Of a DNA stretch of 64,000 nt, positions 7,900 to 16,385 are shown in pieces (the stretch's first letter is position 1; each line of letters begins with the position of its first letter). The position numbers and the translations under genes are program-made. Below the pieces are notes generated by a model. The model had not been told where the DNA came from. It ran no database searches and saw only the letters and a program-made list of their open reading frames with translations. The DNA comes from Prevotella sp. E2-28 (GTDB lineage Bacteria; Bacteroidota; Bacteroidia; Bacteroidales; Bacteroidaceae): contig NZ_CP091788.1 of assembly GCF_022024055.1 (NCBI RefSeq), positions 3,162,001-3,226,000 of the forward strand. Direction: 5' to 3'.

Positions 7900-7918
7900 C
7901 AAAATGTCGTATTTTTGC
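7886..7918 (+). promoter_or_regulatory. Promoter of the flippase gene
   Basis: TTTG (7886-7889), 20 bases, then TATTTTTGC (7910-7918), a full consensus match. The ATG at 7927 is eight bases further on, implying a very short leader. Its -33 element lies in the spacer of the opposite promoter and the reverse is also true. Confidence 0.8.
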
Positions 7919-7926
7919 ATGTTGAT

Positions 7927-9417
7927 ATGGAGAATCTGAAGGAAAAGACAGCACGCGGACTGATGTGGGGAGCCGTAAACAACAGCACGATGCAGGTGTT
8001 GAACCTGTTGATTGGCATCCTCGTACTCCGTCATCTGACGCCAGAGGACACAGGTCTCATCGGCATGCTGGCTATCTTCTCGGCTATCGCAGGCAATCTG
8101 CAATCGAGCGGTTTCTCTACGGCACTCATCAACGAGAAGGCACCCACCAAGGAGCAGTACAACAGTGTGTTCTGGTTTAATATTTTGATGGGTGGTGTAC
8201 TCTATCTCGTCCTGTTTTTCTCAGCGCCACTCATCGCGTGGTTCTTCCATCAGCCACGGCTCACCGACCTGTCGCGCTTCCTGTTCCTGGCCTTCTTCAT
8301 CTCATCGTTTGGCATCTCTACAAATGCCTATATGGTGAAGAATATGATGAACCGCGAGATTACGATTGTTAACCTCTCGGCACTCCTCATTTCTGGCACC
8401 TCGGCTATCATTATGGTGTGGTGCGACATGGCCTACTGGACACTGGCCTGGCAACAGGTCATCAATGCCGCCATACTGGTCATTGGCCGATTCCTCTACG
8501 TAAAATGGAAACCTACATGGCATTTCTCATTTGACTATATCCGACAAACGTTCTCGTTCTCGATGGGAATACTGGTCACGATGATTGTGAATACTGCCAA
8601 TCAGAACGTGCTGACCGTCATCTTCGGACGCCTGTTTCACGATGCCCGTGTGGTAGGAAATTTCTTTCAGGCCTACAAATGGGACTCTATGGCCTTCCAG
8701 ACCGTAGGCGGTATGGTGGGACAAGTGGCACAACCCGTCTTGGTGAGTGTTCGCGAGGAGCACAACCGCGAGCAGCAGGTATTCCGTAAGATGCTGCGCT
8801 TCACGGCATTTCTCTCCTTCCCTGCCCTCTTTGGACTAGCATTGGTGTCGCGCGAGTTCATTCTCTGCACCATTGGCGAGAAGTGGATTAACATCGTGCC
8901 GCTGCTCCAGATACTCTGTATCAGTGGTGCTTTCATGCCCCTTTATACGCTCTATCAGAACCTCGTTATCAGTCATGGACGCAGCGACATCAACATGTGG
9001 CTCAACATCTGTCAGGTGTTGCTCCAGATGGGCGTCATATTCGCATTCTATCGCGAGGGGATGACCATGATGGTGGTGGCCTACTCGGCATTCAACATCC
9101 TGTGGCTAGGTGTCTGGCAGATGTTTGCCAAACGGATTATCGGGGTGAGCACGATGGACTTCCTGAAGGATGTAGTGCCATTTATGATGTGTGCGGCAGT
9201 GGTGATGGGCGTCTGTCATCTGGCTACGCTGAGCATCACCAACAACTGGTTGCTGCTGGGCGTCAGACTGCTATTGGCTGGTCTGCTGTATTTTGGTGTG
9301 ATGCGTCTGCTGAACGTGGTCATCCTGCGCGAATGCATACAGTTTATTAAAAGTAAAAAGGTAAAAAAAGTAAAAAGACTAAAAGATGGAGATATCTGTC
9401 ATCATACCCGTCTATAA
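7927..9417 (+). CDS. Polysaccharide/O-antigen flippase (Wzx-like, MOP superfamily)
   Basis: This 496-residue protein is hydrophobic throughout with about 12-14 membrane helices. Its start, LKEKTARGLMWGAVNN, is the conserved opening of lipopolysaccharide flippases of the MOP superfamily, which move undecaprenyl-linked glycan units across the inner membrane. The open frame extends to a TTG at 7915, but the ATG at 7927 fits the family. The C-terminal end is odd: after FIKSKKVKKVKRLKD the frame runs through an AAAAAGT repeat and 32 bases into the next gene, finishing with a non-conserved tail (DGDICHHTRL). The repeat may have displaced the ancestral stop codon. Two glycosyltransferase genes follow on the same strand. 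Confidence 0.92.
   Translation: MENLKEKTARGLMWGAVNNSTMQVLNLLIGILVLRHLTPEDTGLIGMLAIFSAIAGNLQSSGFSTALINEKAPTKEQYNSVFWFNILMGGVLYLVLFFSAPLIAWFFHQPRLTDLSRFLFLAFFISSFGISTNAYMVKNMMNREITIVNLSALLISGTSAIIMVWCDMAYWTLAWQQVINAAILVIGRFLYVKWKPTWHFSFDYIRQTFSFSMGILVTMIVNTANQNVLTVIFGRLFHDARVVGNFFQAYKWDSMAFQTVGGMVGQVAQPVLVSVREEHNREQQVFRKMLRFTAFLSFPALFGLALVSREFILCTIGEKWINIVPLLQILCISGAFMPLYTLYQNLVISHGRSDINMWLNICQVLLQMGVIFAFYREGMTMMVVAYSAFNILWLGVWQMFAKRIIGVSTMDFLKDVVPFMMCAAVVMGVCHLATLSITNNWLLLGVRLLLAGLLYFGVMRLLNVVILRECIQFIKSKKVKKVKRLKDGDICHHTRL
9350..9377. repeat. A-rich tandem repeat (GTAAAAAG type) at the flippase/glycosyltransferase joint
   Basis: Three GTAAAAA-like units follow each other directly ahead of the ATG at 9386 and inside the 3' end of the flippase frame. 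The same class of repeat lies at 25408-25447, 30551-30578 and 46128-46147. Confidence 0.75.
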
Positions 9418-10297
9418 CAAGGCCGAATACCTGAACAAATGTTTTGAGAGCATTTTTACACAGGCATTCGATTATTTCGAGGTGATTGTCGTGGAGGATG
9501 GCAGCACGGATGGCTCTGGCGAAATCTGCGACAGATGGGCTGAACAGGAACCGCGCCTGAAGGCTTTCCACAAGGAGAACGGAGGGGTGACGGCAGCACG
9601 TCGCTACGGGCTGGAACATGCAGAGGGCAGATTTATCATGTTTGCTGATGCCGATGACCTGTTCACGAAGGATGCCCTCGCCATGATGTACAGACTCATC
9701 AACGAGACAGGAGCCGACGAAGTGATTGGCACCTACGATGACCAGTACGGACAGCGCCACGACTCAGGATTGAGGGGCTGGGTAGAACCAGAACATCTGA
9801 TTCGCGACCTGCTGGCCCTGCGCAGTCAGTTCTGCGTGCTGTGGGGCATCATCTTCCGTCGTGAACTGCTGGAAGGCTGTCTGGGTACACCTCGTGAGGT
9901 CATTGAGCGCGAGGACTCGCTGATGCAGATAAAATGTCTGATGAAACAGCCCAAGGTATTCTTCACAGAACAGGCGGCCTACCTGCACTATGAGGACGTG
10001 CCAAACAAGCGCAAGGAGACGCTGGACTGGATTCGTATCTATGACGAGGAGTTGCGCCAGACGCTACAGCCAGAGTGGGAACGCTACCATTCGGCCTTCG
10101 TACATCATCAGATTAAGGTGTACGAGAAATTCATCGACAAAAAACAATTTCAGGTGCTCGATGCGTATTATCGCTCTCTGCGCCAACAACTTACCACCGA
10201 TATTCCCTTGATGGACCGTATCGCCATCCAACTGCCAGCACGTCTGGCTTATCTCTTGATTCATACTTACAAGACTCTGCTGAAATGGAAGAAATAA
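9386..10297 (+). CDS. GT2 family glycosyltransferase
   Basis: The 303-residue product has a GT-A fold start, ISVIIPVYNKAEYLNKCF, the UDP-sugar-contacting VVEDGSTDGSGEICD and the acceptor/metal motif MFADADDLFT (DXD-like), with no membrane helix. Such enzymes add one sugar to a growing glycan on the cytoplasmic face of the membrane; donor and acceptor are not predictable. It starts within the end of the flippase frame and ends 13 bases inside the next gene, so all three are probably co-translated. The neighbouring flippase and acyltransferase suggest a small capsule, O-antigen or exopolysaccharide group, though no polymerase or chain-length gene is present. Confidence 0.92.
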   Translation: MEISVIIPVYNKAEYLNKCFESIFTQAFDYFEVIVVEDGSTDGSGEICDRWAEQEPRLKAFHKENGGVTAARRYGLEHAEGRFIMFADADDLFTKDALAMMYRLINETGADEVIGTYDDQYGQRHDSGLRGWVEPEHLIRDLLALRSQFCVLWGIIFRRELLEGCLGTPREVIEREDSLMQIKCLMKQPKVFFTEQAAYLHYEDVPNKRKETLDWIRIYDEELRQTLQPEWERYHSAFVHHQIKVYEKFIDKKQFQVLDAYYRSLRQQLTTDIPLMDRIAIQLPARLAYLLIHTYKTLLKWKK

Positions 10298-11322
10298 AGA
10301 AATATCCTGCACAGAACGATGTGGCTGTGCTGCTCATCATTTTCTCTCGTACGGAGACGCTGAAGCATACCTTTGGTGCTATCCGTCAGTGCCGCCCCTC
10401 ACGTCTGTTTATCTATCAGGACGGTCCTCGCAACGATCAGGAAGCGCTGAAGTTAGAGGTTGCACGACAGATTGTGGATGATAGTGAGATAGACTGGGAA
10501 TGCGATGTGCAACGTAGTTACCACAACGAGAACTCTGGTGCCTGGCTTTCAAACCATAAGGCTCAGACCTGGGCTTTTTCATTGGCAGATAAAGTGATAG
10601 TGTTAGAGGATGACTCTACACCTTCGCTGTCGTTTATTCCTTTCTGCAAGGAGATGCTCGACCGTTATGAGCATGATGAGCGTATCACGATGATTGCCGG
10701 TTTTAATCATGAGGAACAGACAGATGCGCCCTACGATTATCTCTTCACCACAGCCTTCAGCATCTGGGGATGGGCTTCATGGCGCAGGGTCTTTGAGCGT
10801 TGTGAGGTGGGCTATCCTATTGCTGACGATGCGTTCAACATGCATCAGTTAGAGGCTTACGTAGCCAACAGGCGCGAGGGTGGCAAGGAGATGCTGAAGA
10901 AGCTCCACAAGCACAAGGAATCGGGCAACCCCATCTACGAGACACTGATCTGGACGGCCTGCACACTGAATAGCGGACTGACCATCGTGCCTACAATGAA
11001 CCTGATACACAATACAGCCGTGAGCGAGGAGTCGGCTCATTTCCAGAGTTCGCTGAACACGCTTCCCAAGGCGATGCAACGATTGCTCACCATGCCCAGT
11101 CATGAGTTAGAGTGGCCTTTACACCATCCGAAATATGTCATCGAGAACGTAGAGTACAAGCATCGCGTCTATCGCATCATGGCATGGGGACACCCGTGGG
11201 TGAAGATAGGTCGCTCCATAGAAGAACTGCTACGCAATCTGCGTTATGGCAACATCAAACAAATTAGGGAGGCTATCAAGCACAGGATTAGTAAGCTGAC
11301 AGGGCGTTATAACTATCAGTAG
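10285..11322 (+). CDS. GT-A fold glycosyltransferase, HlpA-like
   Basis: The 345-residue protein resembles the group annotated hemolytic protein HlpA-like, thought to be glycosyltransferases. Seen features: a beta-strand start (VAVLLIIFSRTETLKHTF), FIYQDGPRND, the acidic VIVLEDDSTPS likely to be the metal-binding motif, FSIWGWASWRRVF, and a C-terminal basic helical region. No signal peptide or membrane segment is seen. The start is the ATG at 10285, overlapping the upstream GT2 gene by 13 bases. Its end overlaps the convergent nadD gene by seven bases. The older hemolysin name should not be read as a toxin function. Confidence 0.8.
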   Translation: MEEIKKYPAQNDVAVLLIIFSRTETLKHTFGAIRQCRPSRLFIYQDGPRNDQEALKLEVARQIVDDSEIDWECDVQRSYHNENSGAWLSNHKAQTWAFSLADKVIVLEDDSTPSLSFIPFCKEMLDRYEHDERITMIAGFNHEEQTDAPYDYLFTTAFSIWGWASWRRVFERCEVGYPIADDAFNMHQLEAYVANRREGGKEMLKKLHKHKESGNPIYETLIWTACTLNSGLTIVPTMNLIHNTAVSEESAHFQSSLNTLPKAMQRLLTMPSHELEWPLHHPKYVIENVEYKHRVYRIMAWGHPWVKIGRSIEELLRNLRYGNIKQIREAIKHRISKLTGRYNYQ

Positions 11323-11855
11323 TATTTCTTTACTAGAGGAACAATCGCCTCTGGCACCAGCCCTTCGATACTTTTACCTGCACGCACACGCTGACGAATC
11401 TCCGTACTTGAAACGTTAAGCAAGGGCACATCAATGGTTCCTGGGTATGCTTCTCGCGGATAAGCAATTACCTCATGATGATTCATAATATCCTGCCAGT
11501 TGCGCCAGCGCTGGAAATGAGCCCAGTTGTCGCCTCCTATCAACAATGAGAACGTGCAATCTGGATAATCCTTACTCAAATGCTGTAAGGTATTCCAAGT
11601 ATAAGAAGGCTTTGGCAGACGGAATTCATAATCGCAGGCCTTCACGCCTTCAACACCCTCAAGTGCTTTCTCTGCCATCTGCAACCGCAGATGATCATCA
11701 AGTAAGTCTGTAGAATTTTGCTTCAAAGGATTCTGGGGCGACACCATTAACCATATCTCATCTAACGCACATTGCCTCAGCACGGCCTGTGCTAAGGCAA
11801 TGTGTCCGTTATGGATAGGGTTAAATGAACCACCAAAGATACCTATTCGTTTCAT
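11316..11855 (-). CDS. nadD: Nicotinate-nucleotide adenylyltransferase
   Basis: NadD joins nicotinate mononucleotide and ATP to form deamido-NAD in cytoplasmic NAD synthesis. The 179-residue protein shows the nucleotidyltransferase signature GGSFNPIHNGH at residues 8-18, the substrate loop MVSPQNPLKQ, IGGDNWAHFQRW in the middle, and the C-terminal ISSTEIR-type motif (SSTEIRQRV). Length is near the family's usual 190-210. The start overlaps the gmk stop as ATGA, so gmk-nadD are coupled, and the 3' end collides with the convergent glycosyltransferase gene. Confidence 0.96.
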   Translation of the reverse strand: MKRIGIFGGSFNPIHNGHIALAQAVLRQCALDEIWLMVSPQNPLKQNSTDLLDDHLRLQMAEKALEGVEGVKACDYEFRLPKPSYTWNTLQHLSKDYPDCTFSLLIGGDNWAHFQRWRNWQDIMNHHEVIAYPREAYPGTIDVPLLNVSSTEIRQRVRAGKSIEGLVPEAIVPLVKKYY

Positions 11856-12421
11856 CCCAAGAATGCTTTCACAATCTGAAGGGTCTCTTGCTTAGCCGTT
11901 TCCAAATCATCATTCACAATGACATGGTCAAACTGCTGAGCGAAGGTCATCTCGTATTCTGCCTTTGCCAAGCGTTCTGCAATGGCTTCAGCAGTATCAG
12001 TAGCACGACCTTCCAGGCGGCGACGCAACTCTTCTACGGAAGGTGGCTGGATAAACAGGCTCAACGCCTCATCGCCATAATATTTCTTGATATTGATGCC
12101 GCCCTTTACGTCAACATCAAATACCACGTTCTGTCCTTGGTTACGCTGGTTTTCCACCTGTTGCTTCAAAGTGCCGTAGAAGCGATCTTGATAAACTTCT
12201 TCATACTCTAGAAACTCATCGTTCTGAATCTTAGAACGGAATTCCTCTGGCGTCAGGAAGAAATACTCCACACCATTCTGCTCAGAACCACGTGGTGCCC
12301 GACTGGTGCAGGAGATAGAGAAATAGAGTCTCAACTCAGGATGCTCCTTCATCAACCACTGTACGATAGTGCTCTTTCCACTACCACTGGGAGCAGATAC
12401 GATTAACATCTTGCCTTTCAT
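11852..12421 (-). CDS. gmk: Guanylate kinase
   Basis: Gmk phosphorylates GMP to GDP with ATP. The 189-residue protein has the P-loop SAPSGSGKST at residues 9-18, the GMP-binding block SISCTSRAPRGSEQNGVEYFF, the EYEEVYQDRFYGT segment and DVDVKGG. Length fits the family. It lies between yicC (31 bases upstream, the gap being filled by heptamer repeats) and nadD (four-base overlap). The yicC-gmk pairing is widely conserved in bacteria; nadD as third gene is common in Bacteroidetes (from memory). Confidence 0.97.
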   Translation of the reverse strand: MKGKMLIVSAPSGSGKSTIVQWLMKEHPELRLYFSISCTSRAPRGSEQNGVEYFFLTPEEFRSKIQNDEFLEYEEVYQDRFYGTLKQQVENQRNQGQNVVFDVDVKGGINIKKYYGDEALSLFIQPPSVEELRRRLEGRATDTAEAIAERLAKAEYEMTFAQQFDHVIVNDDLETAKQETLQIVKAFLG

Positions 12422-12456
12422 AACTTTGAACTATGAATTATGAACTATGAACTAAA
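12422..12456. repeat. Five tandem heptamers between yicC and gmk
   Basis: Units AACTTTG, AACTATG, AATTATG, AACTATG and AACTAAA follow in exact 7-base steps from the gmk start codon to the yicC stop. In gene orientation they read TTCATAG-like units directly in front of the gmk ATG, making up its whole ribosome-binding region. Confidence 0.9.
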
Positions 12457-13327
12457 GGGCGTTCAACACCTGTTCCTTAATCTGCTCCAGTTCGTCCTTC
12501 ATCTGCACCACGATGTTCTGCATCTCAGCCTGATTGGACTTTGACCCAGTAGTATTGATTTCACGACCCATCTCCTGAGCGATGAAGTCCAGTTTCTTAC
12601 CCTGACCGTGACCATCACGCATCGTCTCACGGAAGTACTTCAAATGATTCGTCAGACGCTGCTTCTCCTCACTGATATCCAACTTCTCAATATAGTAAAT
12701 CAGTTCCTGTTCCAAGCGGTTCTTATCATATTCTACACCAGGAATCTGCTGCAAGCCATCAACGATACGCTGACGGATTTTCTCTACACGACTCTTCTCG
12801 TAAGGTTCAATCTCAGCCAGCAGACGCTCAATATTATCAATCTTCTCAGCAAATTTCTTCTCAAGAGCGGCACCCTCCTGCTTACGGAAATCTACCAAAG
12901 CATTGATAGCGCCCTCCACAGCCTTACGTGCAGCAGCCCATTCCTCATCAGTCAGTTCCACCTGCTCCGTCTTTGTCAGCACATCAGGCATACGGGTCAG
13001 TGTGTACATCCAATCCTCGGGTTCGGGGATACCGACCTTCTCTGCCACACTCTTCAATTGGTGATAGTAATTCTCAACCAAGGCCGCATTCACAGGTGTA
13101 GCATCCACGCCGGCATCCTTCTCTATCCACAGGCTGAAGTCCACCTTGCCACGCTCCAATGCAGCAGCAATCATCTGACGGATCTCCATCTCTTTCTCAC
13201 GATAGAGGGGAGCGATACGCGTCTGCAAATCCAACTGTTTAGAATTAAGCGACTTGATTTCTGCGTTAATTTTCTTGTCTTTAAATGCCACGACAACCTT
13301 GCCGTAGCCAGTCATTGATTGTATCAT
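12452..13327 (-). CDS. YicC/YloC-family endoribonuclease
   Basis: The 291-residue protein opens with MIQSMTGYGKVVVAF and KINAEIKSLNSKQLD, the hallmark of YicC N-terminal domains, and ends with the DUF1732 C-terminal block (QEMGREINTTGSKSNQAEMQ). The middle is rich in charged helices consistent with a hexameric coiled coil. YicC proteins are RNA endonucleases reported to act in small-RNA decay in E. coli; the role in Bacteroidetes is not established. It is first of the yicC-gmk-nadD operon and has a -7 promoter element 28 bases upstream. Confidence 0.95.
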   Translation of the reverse strand: MIQSMTGYGKVVVAFKDKKINAEIKSLNSKQLDLQTRIAPLYREKEMEIRQMIAAALERGKVDFSLWIEKDAGVDATPVNAALVENYYHQLKSVAEKVGIPEPEDWMYTLTRMPDVLTKTEQVELTDEEWAAARKAVEGAINALVDFRKQEGAALEKKFAEKIDNIERLLAEIEPYEKSRVEKIRQRIVDGLQQIPGVEYDKNRLEQELIYYIEKLDISEEKQRLTNHLKYFRETMRDGHGQGKKLDFIAQEMGREINTTGSKSNQAEMQNIVVQMKDELEQIKEQVLNAL

Positions 13328-13354
13328 AACTATGTTTATCTTTTCTTTTCGACC

Positions 13355-13363
13355 GCAAAGGTA
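13355..13363 (-). promoter_or_regulatory. -7 promoter element of the yicC-gmk-nadD operon
   Basis: On the minus strand TACCTTTGC, an exact consensus match, ends 28 bases before the ATG at 13327. A TTTG lies 25 bases upstream, longer than the usual 19-21 spacing. Confidence 0.65.
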
Positions 13364-13476
13364 CTACTTTCTTCACAATTATGTGCACCAAAACACAGTT
13401 TTCTGCTTTATTTCATTTTAGAAGCCCACTCTACTACCCTTTCGGAAGGAAAATCGAGCAGTAATCGGGAGGAAGC

Positions 13477-15741
13477 CTAAAGCGGATCTACATCGTAATA
13501 GACCTGAAGAGAAGCATAGCGTTTATCCTGTAGCATCTGTTGCTGTGCAAGTGTTAGGTATTGTCGGACGCGAGGCATGTCAATACCCGTTTCGAGTTTC
13601 AACACCAGTTTGCGGATACTCAGAGTTTTTACGCGCGCTACGGCAGGTTTGTCTGGTCCTAAGACACGGTCGCCAAACCACTGGCGTAGGCGTGAGCCCA
13701 ATTCTACCCCAGCCGTATTGACAACATCGTCCTTTGAGTGCTTCAAATAAACATATATCAGACGGTAGTACGGTGGATAATGGAAGAGTTGGCGCTCTTC
13801 AAGGAGTTCTCGCGAGAACTGACCGAAGTCATTACGCACCACTTGCTGGATAATAGGCAGGTCTGGATTCTTTGTCTGCAGGATTACCAATCCCTGCCGC
13901 CCTTTTCTACCTGCACGTCCGCTAACCTGCGCCATCATCATAAAGGCATGTTCAAAGGCACGAAAATCAGGCTGATTCAGCATTCCATCGGCATTAAGGA
14001 TACCCACCACCGATACCTTATCAAAATCCAAGCCCTTACTAATCATCTGCGTGCCGATAAGTAGATTAGTATGTCCAGCCGAGAAATCTGTGATGAGCCG
14101 CTCATAGGCATTACGAGTACGCGTGGTATCAAGGTCCATACGAGCCACACGAGCCTCTGGGAATATCTCACGAATCTGGTCTTCTATCTTCTCTGTACCA
14201 TAGCCACGCCCTTTCAACTCCTTACTACCACAGGCAGGACACTCCGTAGGCACCTGATAGGTAAAGCCACAGTAATGACATGAGAGCTGATTCAAGTTGC
14301 GATGGAGTGTCAGACTGACATCACAATGCTGGCAACGAGGCACCCAGCCACACTGCTTGCATTCTATCATTGGCGCCCATCCACGACGGTTTTGGAAAAG
14401 AATAGCCTGTTCTCCACGCTCAAGAGCCTCGCGAACACTTGCTAGCAAGAGTGGTGAGAAAGGTCCACGCATCATCTTACGCCGTTGCAGATCACGCGTA
14501 TCAACAACCTGTATCTCGGGCAGCAGAATGCCTTGATAACGCTCCGTCAACGACACATACCCATATTTCCCCGTCTGCGAATTATAATAGGATTCCATCG
14601 AGGGTGTTGCCGTACCTAACAATGTCTTAGCCCCTAACATAATTGCCGCACTCCTTGCATGATACCTTGGCATGGGATCTTGCTGCTTGTATGAGGTCTC
14701 ATGTTCTTCGTCCACAATGACGAGGCCAAGACGCTGAAAAGGAAGGAACACAGCACTGCGGGCACCAAGGATAACATCATACGGATTCTTCGAGAGTTGC
14801 TTCTGCCAAATCTCCACGCGTTCAGCATCACTATATTTAGAATGATAGATGCCCAGACGACGACCGAAAACACGCTGCAGACGCTGCATCATCTGAACGG
14901 TGAGAGCTATCTCAGGCATGAGGAATAGTACCTGATGATGCTGTTCGAGTTCACGTTGAATAAGCTGAATATAAATTTCGGTCTTACCACTGGAGGTAAC
15001 ACCATGAAGCAGCGTTACCTGCTTCTTCATAAATGAGAGGAGAATCTTATTATAGGCATCCTGCTGAGCCACGCTCAAGGGCTTTATATACTCTGGATGC
15101 GGTTCACCACCCTGATTCAGTCGGCCTACCTCTACCTCGTAGGTCTCCAATATACCTCGCTTCACCAATTGAGTGATAACGGGCAGCGTAGCCTCTGAGG
15201 CATTCATCAGCTCCTCACGTGTAATCTCTACCACTGGTTCACGACATGTACTGCCCTCAAGACTATCCCAATGAGACAATGACAGATATGCAATCAGGGC
15301 TTCTCGTTGCTTGGCGGCGCGAGCCAGCATATTTAATGCTACATGGAGCGTAGGTTCGTTTTGATAACTTTGTGTCAAACGAATAAAAGTCTCAGTACGT
15401 GGTTTATAGCCTTCCTCAGCCTTCAAACCAGCAGGCAGAGCAGCCTTATACACCTCACCAATAGGCGACATATAATAATCGGCAATCCACTGCCAAGACT
15501 TCAACTGTTCTGGCAACAGAATAGGCAAGCTATCGACAACAACGGAGAGGGACTTCACCTCATAACCCTGAGGCTTATCATCATGCAGACGGGCAATGAT
15601 GCCTACATAGTTTTTGCTACGACCAAAGGGAACAATGACGCGTATCCCTGGAGTTACGCGTCCTTGTGCTTCTGTCGGGACGGAATACGTGAAATAACCG
15701 TCGAGCGGCACAGGTAATATGACATCCGCATACTGACTCAT
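13477..15741 (-). CDS. priA: Primosomal protein N', replication-restart helicase
   Basis: PriA recognises stalled forks and reloads the replicative helicase. The 754-residue protein has an N-terminal DNA-binding start (YADVILPVPLDGYFTYSVP), Walker A GVTSSGKT at about 247-254, Walker B DEEH at about 344-347, the paired zinc-binding cysteine clusters (CKQCGWVPRCQHC, CHYCGF, CPACGS), helicase motifs (GTQMISKGLDFDKV) and the C-terminal YPPYYRL region. The frame extends to 15834, but the ATG at 15741 gives the conserved start and overlaps the previous gene's stop as ATGA. It is therefore translationally coupled to the PorT-like gene at the end of the type IX secretion locus. Confidence 0.97.
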   Translation of the reverse strand: MSQYADVILPVPLDGYFTYSVPTEAQGRVTPGIRVIVPFGRSKNYVGIIARLHDDKPQGYEVKSLSVVVDSLPILLPEQLKSWQWIADYYMSPIGEVYKAALPAGLKAEEGYKPRTETFIRLTQSYQNEPTLHVALNMLARAAKQREALIAYLSLSHWDSLEGSTCREPVVEITREELMNASEATLPVITQLVKRGILETYEVEVGRLNQGGEPHPEYIKPLSVAQQDAYNKILLSFMKKQVTLLHGVTSSGKTEIYIQLIQRELEQHHQVLFLMPEIALTVQMMQRLQRVFGRRLGIYHSKYSDAERVEIWQKQLSKNPYDVILGARSAVFLPFQRLGLVIVDEEHETSYKQQDPMPRYHARSAAIMLGAKTLLGTATPSMESYYNSQTGKYGYVSLTERYQGILLPEIQVVDTRDLQRRKMMRGPFSPLLLASVREALERGEQAILFQNRRGWAPMIECKQCGWVPRCQHCDVSLTLHRNLNQLSCHYCGFTYQVPTECPACGSKELKGRGYGTEKIEDQIREIFPEARVARMDLDTTRTRNAYERLITDFSAGHTNLLIGTQMISKGLDFDKVSVVGILNADGMLNQPDFRAFEHAFMMMAQVSGRAGRKGRQGLVILQTKNPDLPIIQQVVRNDFGQFSRELLEERQLFHYPPYYRLIYVYLKHSKDDVVNTAGVELGSRLRQWFGDRVLGPDKPAVARVKTLSIRKLVLKLETGIDMPRVRQYLTLAQQQMLQDKRYASLQVYYDVDPL

Positions 15742-16373
15742 CAGAAAATATAAGCAACCGACAGCATCCACGAGTTTGCTGTGGTCTTCGTACTTGACAG
15801 AGAATTCTTTGTAGACTTTCCTACCGTATTCCAAGTAACATCGCCCGTTTTCCCTATTGGGATATTATAATAGACGATAGCTTCCAAATGATGACCTACC
15901 GATGCTCCAAAACCAAAATCTAATGACATTTTCGTATCTTGCAGAGCAAACTGCTTACCATTATTCTGAGCATCCTCCCAATAGAACTTTGAAGGCCCCA
16001 CATTAAATGCCAACTGAGGACCTGCAGTAAGGAATATACTACCAAAGTCCAAGATACTAGCTCCATAACGTGCATGAGCTGGAATCAGGATTGACTGCTG
16101 ATTAATCGATTCGTTCTCAACCTTCAACTTACGCTGATTGTAAAGTCCAGAGATATCCAAGCTCAATCCTGGCACCATCGTAGAAATTACAAAGGTAGGA
16201 CCAATAAAAAAGCCAGCACGATTAGACTTATCGAACACATCGTCATTAAACTCCATATTCACGACCTCAAATCCGCCCTTTACTCCAAAATATACACCTT
16301 GAGCTGACAAAGGCATGACCACCAGCCATGCCATTACTGTCAGGAGCAGTATATATACCAGTCTCTTTACCAT
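15741..16373 (-). CDS. PorT-family outer-membrane beta-barrel protein
   Basis: The 210-residue product has a signal peptide (cleaved near PLSAQGVYF), then strands typical of a small barrel (VYFGVKGGFEVVNMEF, RAGFFIGPTFVI, LDFGFGASVGHHLE) and a C-terminal aromatic end (WMLSVAYIF). It matches the general PorT/outer-membrane-barrel type. It follows gldN by 12 bases in the type IX secretion operon, so a role in that machine is plausible; true PorT is a T9SS protein in Porphyromonas, but this family also holds many unrelated barrels and I cannot confirm orthology. The stop overlaps the priA start. Confidence 0.75.
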   Translation of the reverse strand: MVKRLVYILLLTVMAWLVVMPLSAQGVYFGVKGGFEVVNMEFNDDVFDKSNRAGFFIGPTFVISTMVPGLSLDISGLYNQRKLKVENESINQQSILIPAHARYGASILDFGSIFLTAGPQLAFNVGPSKFYWEDAQNNGKQFALQDTKMSLDFGFGASVGHHLEAIVYYNIPIGKTGDVTWNTVGKSTKNSLSSTKTTANSWMLSVAYIF

Positions 16374-16385
16374 ATCAACTGCGCA

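Noticed and set aside
7864..8103. Longer N-terminus for the acyltransferase
   Set aside because: It would run through two consensus promoters and into the flippase gene, and the extra residues are not family-like.
10849..11103. Minus-strand frames within the HlpA-like glycosyltransferase gene
   Set aside because: Short, no motifs, antisense to a good gene.
10285..11322. HlpA-like protein as a haemolysin
   Set aside because: The sequence has glycosyltransferase features and no toxin features; the name is historical.
12608..13318. 236-codon plus-strand frame over yicC
   Set aside because: Antisense shadow of a clear yicC gene; composition is Leu/His/Gln-rich with no family features.
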